DNA from: Haberlea rhodopensis | Lineage: Eukaryota > Streptophyta > Magnoliopsida > Lamiales > Gesneriaceae | DNA length: 64,000 nucleotides | Direction of reading: 5' to 3' | NCBI GenBank assembly: GCA_907163345.1 | Contig: CAJQUN010000023.1 | Coordinates: 7,822,598-7,886,597, forward strand | Part shown: positions 53,641 to 64,000 of the stretch, one piece after another | Layout of the letters: the number at the start of each line of letters is the position of its first letter | Numbering within the stretch: the first letter of the stretch is position 1 | Notes under the pieces: model-generated | Databases searched by the model: none | What the model was told of the DNA's origin: nothing | Seen by the model: only the letters and a program-made list of their open reading frames with translations | Program-made: the position numbers and the translations under genes

Positions 53641-53726
53641 AAGAAAAAAACTTATTGTACGACACTGTTAATTTAACAAAATCGATTGTATAAAAGCACA
53701 CAGCGCGTGCACGGGACCACTAGTAT
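53641..53726. mobile_element. Possible Helitron 3' terminus
   Basis: GCACACAGCGCGTGCACGGG followed by ACCACTAGT (53695-53726) has the GC-rich hairpin potential and terminal CTAG-T expected of plant Helitrons. No 5' TC end or helicase was identified. Confidence 0.3.
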
Positions 53727-54866
53727 ATATTAAGCATACACCATTAGATTAATTATATTATATTAATTATATATATATATATATATATATATTTAAAATA
53801 TCATAATTATGTATAGTTTCATATGCAGCAAGAATCAAAAGGTAATGAAAACCAGCATTATAAAGGATTATTCTACAGTGCGTTGTCAAATTTTCACTAA
53901 AATCATTACAAATCTAAAATTCTAAATTTTATACTATATATTATAGCATTGGTAAACATAGTTTAGTAGTAACCAGTTCTAATTAGTAACATTTGGTAAT
54001 CCACACACTACTGTGCTATTAATATATTTGAATTTGTAATTTAGTTGGGTGAAATGCTTTTATATGATCGTTTTCAAGAAGTATAGAATTACTTTGAAAA
54101 TGTTTACAACAACAGCTACTAAACATTTAATCACAATGAACTGAGACGGCCTACATGAACCATAGAAGAAATCAAGTTGGGTCGTGCACATACATCAGTC
54201 TTCTTCAAGAATTTCTTTCGGTCAGAATATCCATATATATCTTTTGACTCCAAATCTATTTTGAAAATGTGTTAAATATTTAAAAATCAAAATTTATTTT
54301 GAGAAGGACCACATGTCAAATCTTGTCAACTATGTTAGTCTTAGTCATTAGTGATATATTGATTACCCTATAAGGTAGATTCAACCATCTATCATATTAT
54401 ACATTCTTAATGTTGGATGGAAGTATACCTCGTATATAATTCTATCATATCAGATATTATCTCACAAGGTAGCAAAACACAAATCTAGTTATTGGGTCCG
54501 CCTATTAAGCTTTAAGGAAGGAACTACGTAGAAATTTAGATGGTTCGACCTTGAAGAATTGACAAGGAATCTCATTCATGGAATCTCATTCATATTTCAA
54601 CTATTTATGTGGTTTAAAACATTATGGACTGAACCAGTCCTGAAAATATTAGGGATAAAAAAATTGTAATTAATACAAATATATTTGATACATTGTAATT
54701 AAAAAGTGTATATTGAAATGCAACTTTACAAAATTTTTTTTTTTTTATTCCTTAATATATTCTGGACCCGGTCCAGTCCCTAATGTTTTAAACACAAATA
54801 TATTTGATGCATTCTAATTAGAAATTGTATATTGAATTGAAACTTTATAAAAAATTGTTTGTTTAA
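53727..54866. other. No gene; AT-rich with a TA run and a weak foldback
   Basis: A TA run at 53770-53791. 54620-54790 has GGACTGAACCAGTCC facing GGACCCGGTCCAGTCCC about 130 bp apart, a weak inverted repeat like other MULE-type foldbacks here. Confidence 0.4.
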
Positions 54867-55008
54867 AATTTAAAATAGTTAAATTCGCAATCCCGGATTG
54901 CAACTTTAAAATAGTTAAATTCGCATACCGAGATCGCAACTTTAAAACAGATAAATTCGCATACCGAGATTACAACTTTAGAACAGTTGAATTCGCATAC
55001 CGAGATCG
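54867..55008. repeat. Four-copy 36-bp minisatellite
   Basis: The unit GCAACTTTAAAATAGTTAAA followed by TTCGCATACCGAGATC is repeated about four times with 1-4 changes per copy. Confidence 0.8.
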
Positions 55009-55177
55009 CGAATTACAATAGAATGTTAAAAAATTTCAATTAACGTTATTTTTTGAATTTTTTTTCTTTTTTATTATATTAAATTAAATTAGCCAATAAT
55101 ATTGGTATGTGTCATTTAATTAAAATTTAAAATATAAATTCTAACAAATTAAGAATTTGTTTTTGGGAGGAATAAGA

Positions 55178-55440
55178 TTAATTGAAAAGAGACAGGAGTT
55201 GAAAAATTACAATCCTTACAAATATAAGCATTAAAAATAACTTCCTAAAAAAAATAAAATAAATAAAATCCAAGATAGATATACAGTCGAGGAGACCCTT
55301 CCAGCTCCTCTCCCGAGCCCATTTGGCAAGATTATCCGCAGCTTTGTTGACCAACCTTGGTATTTTCCGGATCTTATAGTGGGGTTTGGTTGATGATGCT
55401 CTTAAGGGTAGTGCCTTAGGGGCATCATCACAATTCATTT
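55178..55440 (-). pseudogene. RNase-H-like fragment of a non-LTR element
   Basis: The frame reads KIRKIPRLVNKAADNLAKWA then RERSWKGLL, the C-terminal part of the plant RVT_3/RNase H domain (R..N..AD.LAKWA). Only about 40 residues are recognisable. A start codon and active-site residues are missing. Confidence 0.55.
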
Positions 55441-57087
55441 GGAATCTTTTTTTAAAAAAGAAAAAAAGATTTCATATGGATGGTGGATGATGCGCCTGAG
55501 GACAGTACCCTTAAGAACAGTGTCCTTATAAACAGCAACAGTAAACCCTTATAGTGGTGATGCAGCTTCTTGATAATCAGCGACTCTGAACGGAAATCGG
55601 CAACAGGTCAAAAAGCCATTCGATCACCTTGATTGATAAGATGGACTGTATCAAGACTACCGCTTTCAACAATATAAAGTCTTTTTTCATTTAATTTTGA
55701 TTAAAATTATGAATATGCACTAAATTGCACTGATTACGTGAACGTGGCATAGATAGTGAAATATATTTTAGCATAATATAATCAGAAATAACTTCGTATA
55801 GTTATATGTAATATATGTATTAATAACTTATAAAAAAACTATAATTTAAATAAATAAACAATATGTGGCTGCAATTTATTTATTTTTATTTTTTAAAATG
55901 GGATGTGGCTGTAATTTCTGTCAATCGCCGGTTTCTTTCTGATCTTCGATTGGGTTTGGGCTTGTCTTTTCTCCATGTAAGAAGATAGGAAAGGAGGGGG
56001 GAAGCGGATAAGCAGCGAGAGGATGAGAAGAAACGAAGGATTACTATGTGAGTAAATAAATATATGCTTACAATTATTTATATATTATTTAATTTTTTAT
56101 TTTTATAAACAAGTCAAACCCGTCAACAATTCATATCCTCCTAGAATACCTAAAATAAAATGCAAACATCATATTCAGCGGCGTCCAATCTGAATTTCCA
56201 TGTTAGTTGACATCTATTCTACCAAAACCATTCAGTTATGTTATCTGCTATACCTGTAAAATTTCCAATTTCATATTTATTTGGAATTTATTTAAGCTAA
56301 TAGTTATGCGTCTAAACTAATAATATATAAGATTCGATATTTTTAAAGAAGAAAATTTAGTGTTTTATATTAATACCCAAAAAATAAATATATTATTTAG
56401 TGAAAATTTAATACCTACCGCTACTACCATAGAAACAGTAAAATATTTTTAATGTTAAAAAAAAGTAAAAAAAAAATTAAGAAGTAAAAACATAATAACA
56501 AAGGTAAAAAAAAAAAAACCAAGTTAGGAGCTTATAGCAAATGGAGGATAGCTTCAAGAAACAAAAAGGTTACGCTCTAAATATACTAAAAATTAATTCT
56601 TCTATTTGATTTTAGCTAATTATACAAAATAGTCAATGTAGGGGCATTCCCAAAACTGGTTGAGTTGTTGTTGCCCTTTAGCGATATTATCCTGAGGACA
56701 TCTCAATTACATATATGAATATTCTCGTGAAATATTTCTCATATATGATTGAGATATCCCTAAAGGTACTACTGTTAGGGTTAATTCAGATGTAATGATT
56801 TGGATGTACACGAATATTGAAAAAGAATGATCCGAAGCAAGATTTAGAAAAAAAATATTTGAAATATTTTTTTATAACTGGAATTTAAATACATATTCTA
56901 GTCTAGGAAATAGCTTAAATTTTAAAATTAAAGGATCCGAAATCAATTAACTTAAAAATCAATCAAATAATTAAAACTAATTTGTTATTTCACAAGTAAA
57001 TATTGGGCATCACCAACCAACCCTTTTGTCATGTAGACATTCTGAAAGGAACCAATCATTAACCTACTAAATAGAAAAGCTTTAAAA
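55441..57087. other. No gene recognised
   Basis: AT-rich. 56640-56780 has short inverted phrases (TATCCTGAGGACATCTCAAT facing ATTGAGATATCCC). Nothing coding. Confidence 0.4.
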
Positions 57088-57305
57088 CCCCTAAGTGATA
57101 TCTGAGTTGGTGGAGCAATATAAGCTCGGGACCGTAAGATCATGCGTTTGATTCTCACTGCCAACACTTTCTCGATCTGAGCTTGTCACATTCGGCTTGC
57201 CTTGTGCGAATAGTTGACGTGATTTGAAGGCTAGTGCGTCAGCCTAAATGTTTACCTAATGCACACATCTATGGTAGTTGATGCGGGTCCCTCGCCATTA
57301 ACAAA
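57088..57305 (+). mobile_element. tRNA-derived SINE, second copy
   Basis: CCCTAAGTGATATCTGAGTT, TTGGTGGAGCA (A-box-like) and GCGTTTGATTCTC (B-box-like) are followed by TTTCTCGATCTGAGCTTGTC, which parallels the SINE at 45566-45775. It has its own different 3' part ending near GGTCCCTCGCC. Confidence 0.6.
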
Positions 57306-57899
57306 AATGCTTTAAAAAGTCCAACTACCAGAAAACAAAGAAATCCCATGAAAAGGTAATCTAATGGAAGAACAGTTACAAAGAAAAAGACATAATTGAA
57401 GCAAGAAAACTCATCAACAGTGGCCCTTGGCATTGGCATTATGAAAAGGGTGACCCTTTTCAACATTACATTCTATCATAAAATACAATACAAATTATTA
57501 CAGAGAATAGAGGTCAAATGCATTTGGCTTCTATCACATTCAAAAAAATATTTAAAAATGTAAGACTTATTATTCTAGATATGTTGCTAAAAACGTCATT
57601 ATTGTCAATTGTGCGTGTTAAGCATTTTTATTTTATGGTTTATTCTTATTCAAAAATTAATATTGGTGAGCCATATCTATCATTATTGACACATCAAATT
57701 GTTAATATGATTTTTGGGTTACTGTATAGCTTAAAAGATTTGAATGAATACACATTATCGATTTTATAATCCGTGTCAGAGCCAAATCATATATTTAATC
57801 ACCCTTATTAATTACAAGATCGTATAATTATTGCGAGACGTATTATAGAAGAGTATCAATTGCCCCTACTACTAATATATGGGAGCTAGTTGCAGTTAC
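57306..57899. other. No gene recognised
   Basis: A plus-strand open stretch of 83 codons (57518-57769) is AT-rich and matches nothing. Confidence 0.35.
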
Positions 57900-58200
57900 T
57901 CATATGGTATCGCTAATAGCACTTTATCCCCTCACGGTTTGTAAATATGCGTTTTACTCGGTGTGGTTTACAAAATACAGCACACCCCCTCCATAATTTG
58001 CAGAATTTGTGGCTTGTAATGACAAAAATACATCGTTCAGGAATGAGTGTTTTACACCTACTAAGAAACCAAATGGGGCATTGTACCTATTTTCAAATCA
58101 CATGGAGATAAGTTTTACCTGATCAAAACCACACTAGATAAAGTATATCTAACATAAATCATATGGGGTAAATTATCATAAGATAAAATTCCGTCAATTT
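57900..58200. repeat. GGGTAAACTGC foldback, copy 2
   Basis: The left half has TATCCCCTCACGGTTTGTAA; the right half has TATTTTCAAATCACATGGAG and ATATGGGGTAAATT, in inverted relation. Confidence 0.7.
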
Positions 58201-59288
58201 TTTCTTCTCATTTTATGTGCAAATTACCCTATATATTATTCAAAATAAGCAGATTACTCTTTTATGTTTTTACTTAGATACAATTTACCCCCTAATTTAT
58301 ATTTTAATATGTAATTTCAAAGCTCGGAAGCAATATATTATATGTGTGATACAAATCATAAACGAATGAGCTGTTATGCATCTATTTGCAAATTAAATGA
58401 GATAAATTGACTATTTTCAAATCACATTATACTTACGTGTCAAAAACCCGATATTTGGCATTAAAGATTTAACTTGCATAATGATTTCGAACTATATTTT
58501 AATGTGAAGTGGAGAACAATTTTTTTTTTTTATTAATAACAAAAATAAACACTCTTCAAAAAAGAGTTGACTGATGTTTGCTAGTTGGTTTAATGTGTTC
58601 ACTTTTGTTCTGAAAACGAAAGCCCAATTGACATCCCTTAGTCAACTATTTAAGTTTCATTCATTTTGAAAGTAAACCCAAGAGAGTTGAAGTATTCCGA
58701 ATCCCCATAGCAAACACAAGGTTGGTTGCCTACACATCACGCAATTAATATTATAAATTAAGGGATTTCCATATTCTTAACAATTTAATTTAACCTTTAC
58801 ATAATCTTACGTGACTCCAATTTTATTATCTATATTATACGATATTATAATGTGTGAGCACCTTAAAGTAACCACTTTGGTATGATCATTGTGAAATTCC
58901 AAAAATACCCTCTATTTGTGTTTAGTAATAGCCATACGACCATGAGATAATGGATAATATCGGAAGATCACAATATTAACTTCCCAACTTAGTTCCCAAT
59001 TTTTCACGAGTTTTTTTTCTTCCGAAAATATACACGGTAATTTTTTCTCTTCCCCATAAAATATCATATTTAAATCAGATATTTCAAATATAAAAATTTA
59101 GTATACATAGACAATATATGAATTTGAAAATTTCATTACACGCGCAATTCGTGTGCGTCGGCTGCAAGTAAAATATTAAACGCAAGAGAATAACCTATAA
59201 TTAAGGTCCCCGATTTTTAATAAGTCAAAGTTTATGTTAATAAAAAAATTAATTAAATTTGTGTCGAAATAATATTCTAAGGGCATGC
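58201..59288. other. No gene recognised
   Basis: AT-rich. More single GGGTAAAT / TTTACCCC words appear at 58260-58300. No coding region. Confidence 0.35.
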
Positions 59289-59635
59289 TGTCACGCCCCG
59301 GGCACTTTGCCCCGCAGGTTCAAGAGGTGGCCCCCGTCGTGTAGCACTTTGCCCCTTTTAGGCTCAAGAGGTGGCTCCCACGCACGTAGCACTTTGCCCC
59401 GCATAGCACTTTGCCCCGCATAGCCTGCCGGTGACCGGCTCTGATACCATTCTGTCACGCCCCGGGCCCAGGCCCGCGCAAGCGCGACTGCACAATGGGC
59501 TCCTATAGCAACTACTTCGTATACGTCATCGCTATACGAAAATGGTTAACCCAAGTTACTATAATAGTCCATTGTAAGCCTTTATAAACCACTTTAAATT
59601 TTCATCCACAACCCATGTAGGACAAGGGTATTACA
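59289..59635. repeat. GC-rich repeat, LTR-like
   Basis: TGTCACGCCCCGGGC occurs twice (59289-59303 and 59453-59467), and GCACTTTGCCCC four times (about 59302, 59344, 59389, 59406). TCTGATACCATTCTGTCACG resembles the complement of a retrotransposon LTR/primer-site junction. Its composition is the most GC-rich in the window. Confidence 0.6.
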
Positions 59636-59879
59636 CATGCTTTGTGCTTGGTATACTTACGGGAATAGGAAATCCATTCCAATGGGGAATGGATATTCCC
59701 ATAATTTTGGTCGGGTGCATCAATCCCCTGTTCTTCCAACTTTCAGCAACAACTTTTATATAATAATTATTATTATATATATATTAGTTAAATTCATTTC
59801 CCATTTTTCCTGGTACCAACCATACGAATGGAATAAACCTATCATTCCATTTCAAACTTCACAAAGTTGAAAACCAGTG

Positions 59880-60240
59880 GCATTTACCCCTCTTTAATAT
59901 CAATAATATGTATTTTACTTCATCTCGTGGTTTGTAAATATGTATTTACCCCCATCTGATATCTCTAATAGGTATTCTACCCCCATGTAGTTTGTAAATA
60001 TATCTCCTATGATTGCAAAACGTAACATACACGGACGGGGTATTTTGAACCTATACAGGGGGTAAACTACATATTTACACAAACCACATGGGTTAAACTA
60101 TCTTTTTTAAACTACATTAGGATAAACTGTCTATTTATCAAACCATATGAGGTAAACTATCAATTTTCAAACCACGTTGGTGTAATCTGCCTATTTAAAA
60201 AATGACGTGATGGTTCATTATCAATAACCCCGAAGTTGAT
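59880..60240. repeat. GGGTAAACTGC foldback, copy 3
   Basis: The left half repeats TACCCCCATCTGATATCTCT and GTAGTTTGTAAATAT; the right half repeats GGGTAAACTACATATTTACA and TATGAGGTAAACTATC. Confidence 0.7.
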
Positions 60241-61149
60241 TGTGTTCCTACCTTATTCCAATCATTGTCTTATCGTTGTAGTAAATAAAAGAAATAGGAT
60301 TTTAACGAGAATCGGAATAACCTATTTATTATATTGGAGCCATGGTCAAAAGTGAATTACAATTAAACAATGAATACATATAAAGGTATTATAAAATTTA
60401 AAAGACCATATCTTTAAAATTGTAACACAACATCTTGAATCTCTGAATAAATCACCATCGAGATATATCCGATAGCTACAAGCCTACAATGGCTCATGGT
60501 CAAACTCGGTTACTTTGACGCTATACATCCCTAGGGTCTTGGATTGGGACATATGTGCAATCCAAACGAATGCTATTGTTAAGTGTAGAATCAAAGAAAC
60601 CGTAAAATTCCGAGAAGTTCTAAGTCAAAGGCACATTGCTCTTCTACCAGAGACTAAATGTTTAGCATCTTGATTTTGTAAAATCAACATATAAGAAATT
60701 TGCCTTCAATACAGTCGGCTATCTGCGTCAAAACGTCAATACAGTTTGTCAAGATATTTCGGAAAATTTTGAAATATTTCAAATGTATGTTAAGGGTAGC
60801 ATCAAATAAATCAGATACTTTCTAATCTACAATAAACATGTAAACAAAATTTTATGTGAATATCGTATTTCTTTTTAATATACTATATTTAAAATCTTAT
60901 TTTATAGAATTATATTATATATTTTATTTCTTTTAAAATATTTTCATTATTTATTTGAACATATAAAAGAAATAAAAATCCTTTATATATCCGTTGTGTA
61001 CAACTAATTGCAACAACTTGTTTAATGAAGAACCATTTAATTATCAAGCTCTAACAATAGCCTTTTTTATTTATAAGTAAGTTCAAGAACCTAATTACCT
61101 AACATTAGGCAGCTATCAACGAACAATTATTTATGGCTAAAGTTTTCCA

Positions 61150-61151
<2 letters not shown>
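60241..61151. other. No gene recognised
   Basis: AT-rich and without supported coding sequence. Confidence 0.4.

Positions 61152-61220
<69 letters not shown>
61152..61220. repeat. (TA)n microsatellite
   Basis: About 34 TA units, the longest of the three in the window. Confidence 0.95.
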
Positions 61221-61223
<3 letters not shown>

Positions 61224-61499
61224 TAATTTATTAAATAAATTAAACTTTTACCTTCCAATATTTTTAAAAAAATATATATTTCACATTATCATAACAATAT
61301 TTGAGTCATTATATTTAATTGTCGATTTAATTGGGGTCCAATAATCAAATCAAATCCTTATTACTAGTGCATTGTGAGTCAATTCCTTATAATTTTTTTA
61401 GATTTGAATTCCAAGTAATTTTACTTGCCTTTAAGTTGGGATATTGGAAATTAATTTGCATTTAATCACAATGGACATTATATTGCATTAATTGACATT

Positions 61500-61785
61500 A
61501 CCAATCTCATCAACCATAGTTAAATGTCAATTTACCCCATATGTGGTATCGATAATAGACATTCTACCTCCTTTGATGTGTAAATAAGCAGTTTATTCCA
61601 CTGTAGTTTTTAAAATAGGAAGTTTACCCCCTGTAGTTTTCAAAAAATGCAGTTTACTCCATGTGATTTGTAAAAACATATAAACTACCTATTTTAAAAA
61701 TCGCAGTGGGTAAACTGCATATTTTCAAATCGCATAAGTATAAAAACCACACGAGGCTTCATTGCCAAATCCTCATCAACCACAC
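61500..61785. repeat. GGGTAAACTGC foldback, copy 4
   Basis: The left half has AGTTTACCCCCTGTAGTTTT and CAGTTTACTCCATGTG; the right half has GTGGGTAAACTGCATATTTT. Arms are inverted. Confidence 0.75.
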
Positions 61786-62429
61786 CAATAATTTGGGGGG
61801 TGGGATTGAAAATCTAAACTTTAAAAATTTCAAATCCTAAAACACAAAGCAAGCATCTCAAATAAATAATTAGCATAAAATGTTATATACTTTTAATTAT
61901 TTAAAGGTTAACACATCAGCGTAACAATTAAATAGTTTTTTTTCCTACTTTTAAGAGAATTTCACAGTCCGTTATCAGTGAGAGGATCATATCAAATATG
62001 AATCAAGATTTTAGTTCTATCTGAAATTATTTAAAAAATAAAGGAATAATTATATTTTATTCCTTTTTTTTTAATGAATTTATTAACTAGTCCGAGTGTT
62101 AGTGGGTTGGGCCAATTTTATGTCAAGATAAACCGCACTGAAAAGAACCTTTAAGACCGGTCCGTTATTTGGGTTGGATTGATATGAAGAGTGAAAATAG
62201 AAGCCCAAAAGACTTAATCGCATTACAAAGAAGTATAAATGATAAATAATTAAGCAGTTTTGTTTGAAGGTAACCAGTAAATAAACATTACACAACAAAA
62301 GATGTCATTTTTTACATATTGTTTTAGAAAACCCAAAAGAAAATCCAGAAATTCCACACTATGTATATTACTTAATGCATATTTCGCTAAGATATGAGCC
62401 ACCATGTTTTTTTGAACGACGACAATATT
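61786..62429. other. No gene recognised
   Basis: AT-rich, with nothing beyond short chance frames. Confidence 0.35.
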
Positions 62430-62880
62430 GAATTGTTATCGACGAATACATTCAATAGCAGGAGCTTCATGTGCCCGCATAGATGGTTGAGATATCGAAT
62501 TTAGAAATGATATTGCGTCGTGTCCACAATACGGCGCCAAAAGCAAACTTGGAAACGACCTTACAGCCTCAAGCACCGCTAAGGATTCCGCAAAATGAGG
62601 TTCAAATTTTCCCGTTAAGACTAGCCCCATAGTAAATAAAACCACCCCGAAATCATCCCGTCCAACTACACCAACCTCCTTATATTAAATCACCTTTCAC
62701 AGCTGCATCAACATTGATCTTAATCGTTCTTGGAGGAGGGGCAATCCAAGGTACGCGAGTATAATGGATTTGTGTAGGTGATAGAGTAGCAGATATTTGA
62801 CATGTTAGAAAAGCGCTCCACAACCTGTTAGCACAACCCAATATTTCATGTGCATAAGACATATACCTTCAAAAATGTTG
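62430..62880 (-). pseudogene. RVT_3 / RNase H domain relic of a non-LTR retroelement
   Basis: The frames read VPWIAPPPRTIKINVDAAVK (62770-62690) and then VLFTMGLVLTGKFEPHFAES with LAVLEAV (62645-62550). W.PPP...IKINVDAA and HFAESLAVLEA are the first Asp and the Glu motif of the plant RVT_3 domain. The break between frames (near 62670) and later stops show decay. Confidence 0.75.
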
Positions 62881-64000
62881 TATATAATTTTCAGGAAAAA
62901 ATAACAATGGCTTCAAAACAATTTTTATGTCGAGGCGAGATTTATAACCTCCGTCCTTAAGACAATATTGCCCCTCTATGGTGCTAATGGTTTGATATGG
63001 CATCTGTCTCCCAAGATACAACGACTATGACTTGTGATAGGAGCACTCCAAATCACAACTCCTCAAACACAAAGGTCCAAAGCACTCAATTTGAAGAACA
63101 ACAAATGCTCTCAATTTCACTAAAAATTTGGTAATGACTTCGAAAATCTGTATACAATACATATGTGAATGTTATATTTATAGTTAACCAAAATCCATGT
63201 TCAAGGGACACCATTTGGAGGCAACTTTTGGCCAAAAATCGCACCCCAAACATCAATGGACACACCATTTCACTTTCTGAAATAGTGCTTTGATCGATCG
63301 AGACCAATTCTCGATCGATCGAGCAACTGTTCACTCGCACAAGAAATGTTCTGGTCCGCTCGATCGATCGAGCAACTGTGCTCGATCGATCGAGCCTTTA
63401 AAAAAAATTGAATTCATTTTTTTCGTTTTTTTCCAACAATCCCCCACATGAATTAAATTTAATGCATGTATGCAATTGAGTGCTTTGACGAACTATTATG
63501 GCATCTGGAGAGATAGCTTGCGGCTTTAAATCTTCCATAGTAGTATTCAATCGGATTTACTTGACTTAATAGTGAACTTATAGTCTTGAACTATTTAGTC
63601 GTTGGTGTAAACCAAGACAATTGAACCCACGCCACAACAATTATAACCCCCGTATTGGTTTCTTACTGTTGTGTTCGTTTCGGCCATGGACCACGCTTGG
63701 TTTCATAAGTGCTTTCTATTCTTTGAAGCGGCCACACTTCGCACTTACGTAGGTGATCTCCTAGAAGAGTATCCCGGTATACTCCAACATATTCTAATAT
63801 GTCTTAGGAATCATTAAAGGCCGTTTGCCTATCCTCGTACCCTTTTTGCAGGCTACACCCCTTATCATAGGAATGGGTTGGAGATTAATTCTCCAAGGTG
63901 TTTATACAATCTTGTAGTTTGGTTGTCCCTTTTGAACCTATATCTTGGGATCTCCAGTCACATAGGTTGGGTATCCATCACAAGATTTTGATTATAGGGT
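62881..64000. mobile_element. LTR-retrotransposon-like sequence running off the right edge
   Basis: TTCCAACAATCCCCCACATG (63432-63451) is a phrase typical of a widespread plant LTR family. No protein domain is visible before the window ends, so orientation and class are open. It includes the CGATCGATCG array at 63291-63394. Confidence 0.4.
63291..63394. repeat. CTCGATCGATCGAG palindrome array
   Basis: Four 12-14 bp palindromes at 63291-63302, 63310-63323, 63359-63372 and 63381-63394. Two are followed by the same GCAACTGT. Confidence 0.95.

Noticed and set aside
57088..57200. Functional tRNA gene
   Set aside because: A- and B-box-like words are present, but no cloverleaf or anticodon arm can be drawn; it is a SINE head.

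Overview
The window is nuclear DNA of a flowering plant, almost certainly a eudicot: it is AT-rich, its genes carry GT-AG introns, and it holds plant-only families (R2R3-MYB subgroup 4, clade-D-type PP2C, a PPR relic, glycine-cleavage H protein of the Arabidopsis At2g35120 type), Ty1-copia elements, MULEs, MITEs and SINEs. I cannot name the species; an asterid is a guess only.

Layout. 1-4.9 kb: unassigned sequence, a PPR gene relic, a decayed minus-strand copia element and a foldback MITE. 4.9-14.3 kb: a large Mutator-like element (MULE) without clear terminal inverted repeats. It carries a spliced Ulp1-like cysteine protease gene (+, eight or nine exons, 5355-10853) and, convergently, a MULE transposase gene (-, two exons, 13930-11224). 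Its introns, the spacer between the two genes and even one transposase exon are studded with short palindromes of the type TCGGTGCATGT-N-ACATGCACCGA. 14.3-18.3 kb: gene relics (a DUF616/MUCI70-like glycosyltransferase fragment and a terminal exon of an unnamed membrane protein) plus a 1,040-bp non-autonomous MULE with a perfect 9-bp target duplication. 18.3-21.3 kb: an intact four-exon PP2C gene. 21.5-27.8 kb: two diverged copies of one segment, one of them loaded with a MITE, a solo LTR (perfect 5-bp duplication) and a second MITE; an intronless five-TM protein gene (26225-26977) lies just upstream of the second copy. 28.5-33.2 kb: a complete three-exon gene for mitochondrial glycine cleavage H protein. 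Its 3.3-kb second intron has swallowed two oppositely oriented fragments of the neighbouring membrane-protein gene. 34.9-36.0 kb: an inverted, decayed end of a second MULE of the same palindrome-bearing family. 36-46.7 kb: MITEs, a probable organelle DNA insert, and a dead 6.5-kb copia element (38174-44651) that is itself split by a 1.44-kb insert holding a second, unrelated palindrome array (GGCGTA-N2-TACGCC). 46.8-51.7 kb: a young, apparently intact copia element with identical 208-bp LTRs, inserted about 245 bp upstream of the start codon of an R2R3-MYB repressor gene (51917-52743). 52.9-64 kb: gene-poor, with MITE-like foldbacks, a SINE, RNase-H relics of non-LTR elements, a GC-rich repeat and, at the right edge, LTR-like sequence with a third palindrome array (CTCGATCGATCGAG).

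Five host genes look able to make a protein: PP2C, the five-TM protein, GDCSH, the MYB (shortened by a frameshift) and possibly the MULE-borne Ulp1-like gene. They are not functionally linked; this is a mosaic of single genes in transposon-rich DNA. The strongest candidate for something undescribed is the palindrome family that travels with the Ulp1-bearing MULE.
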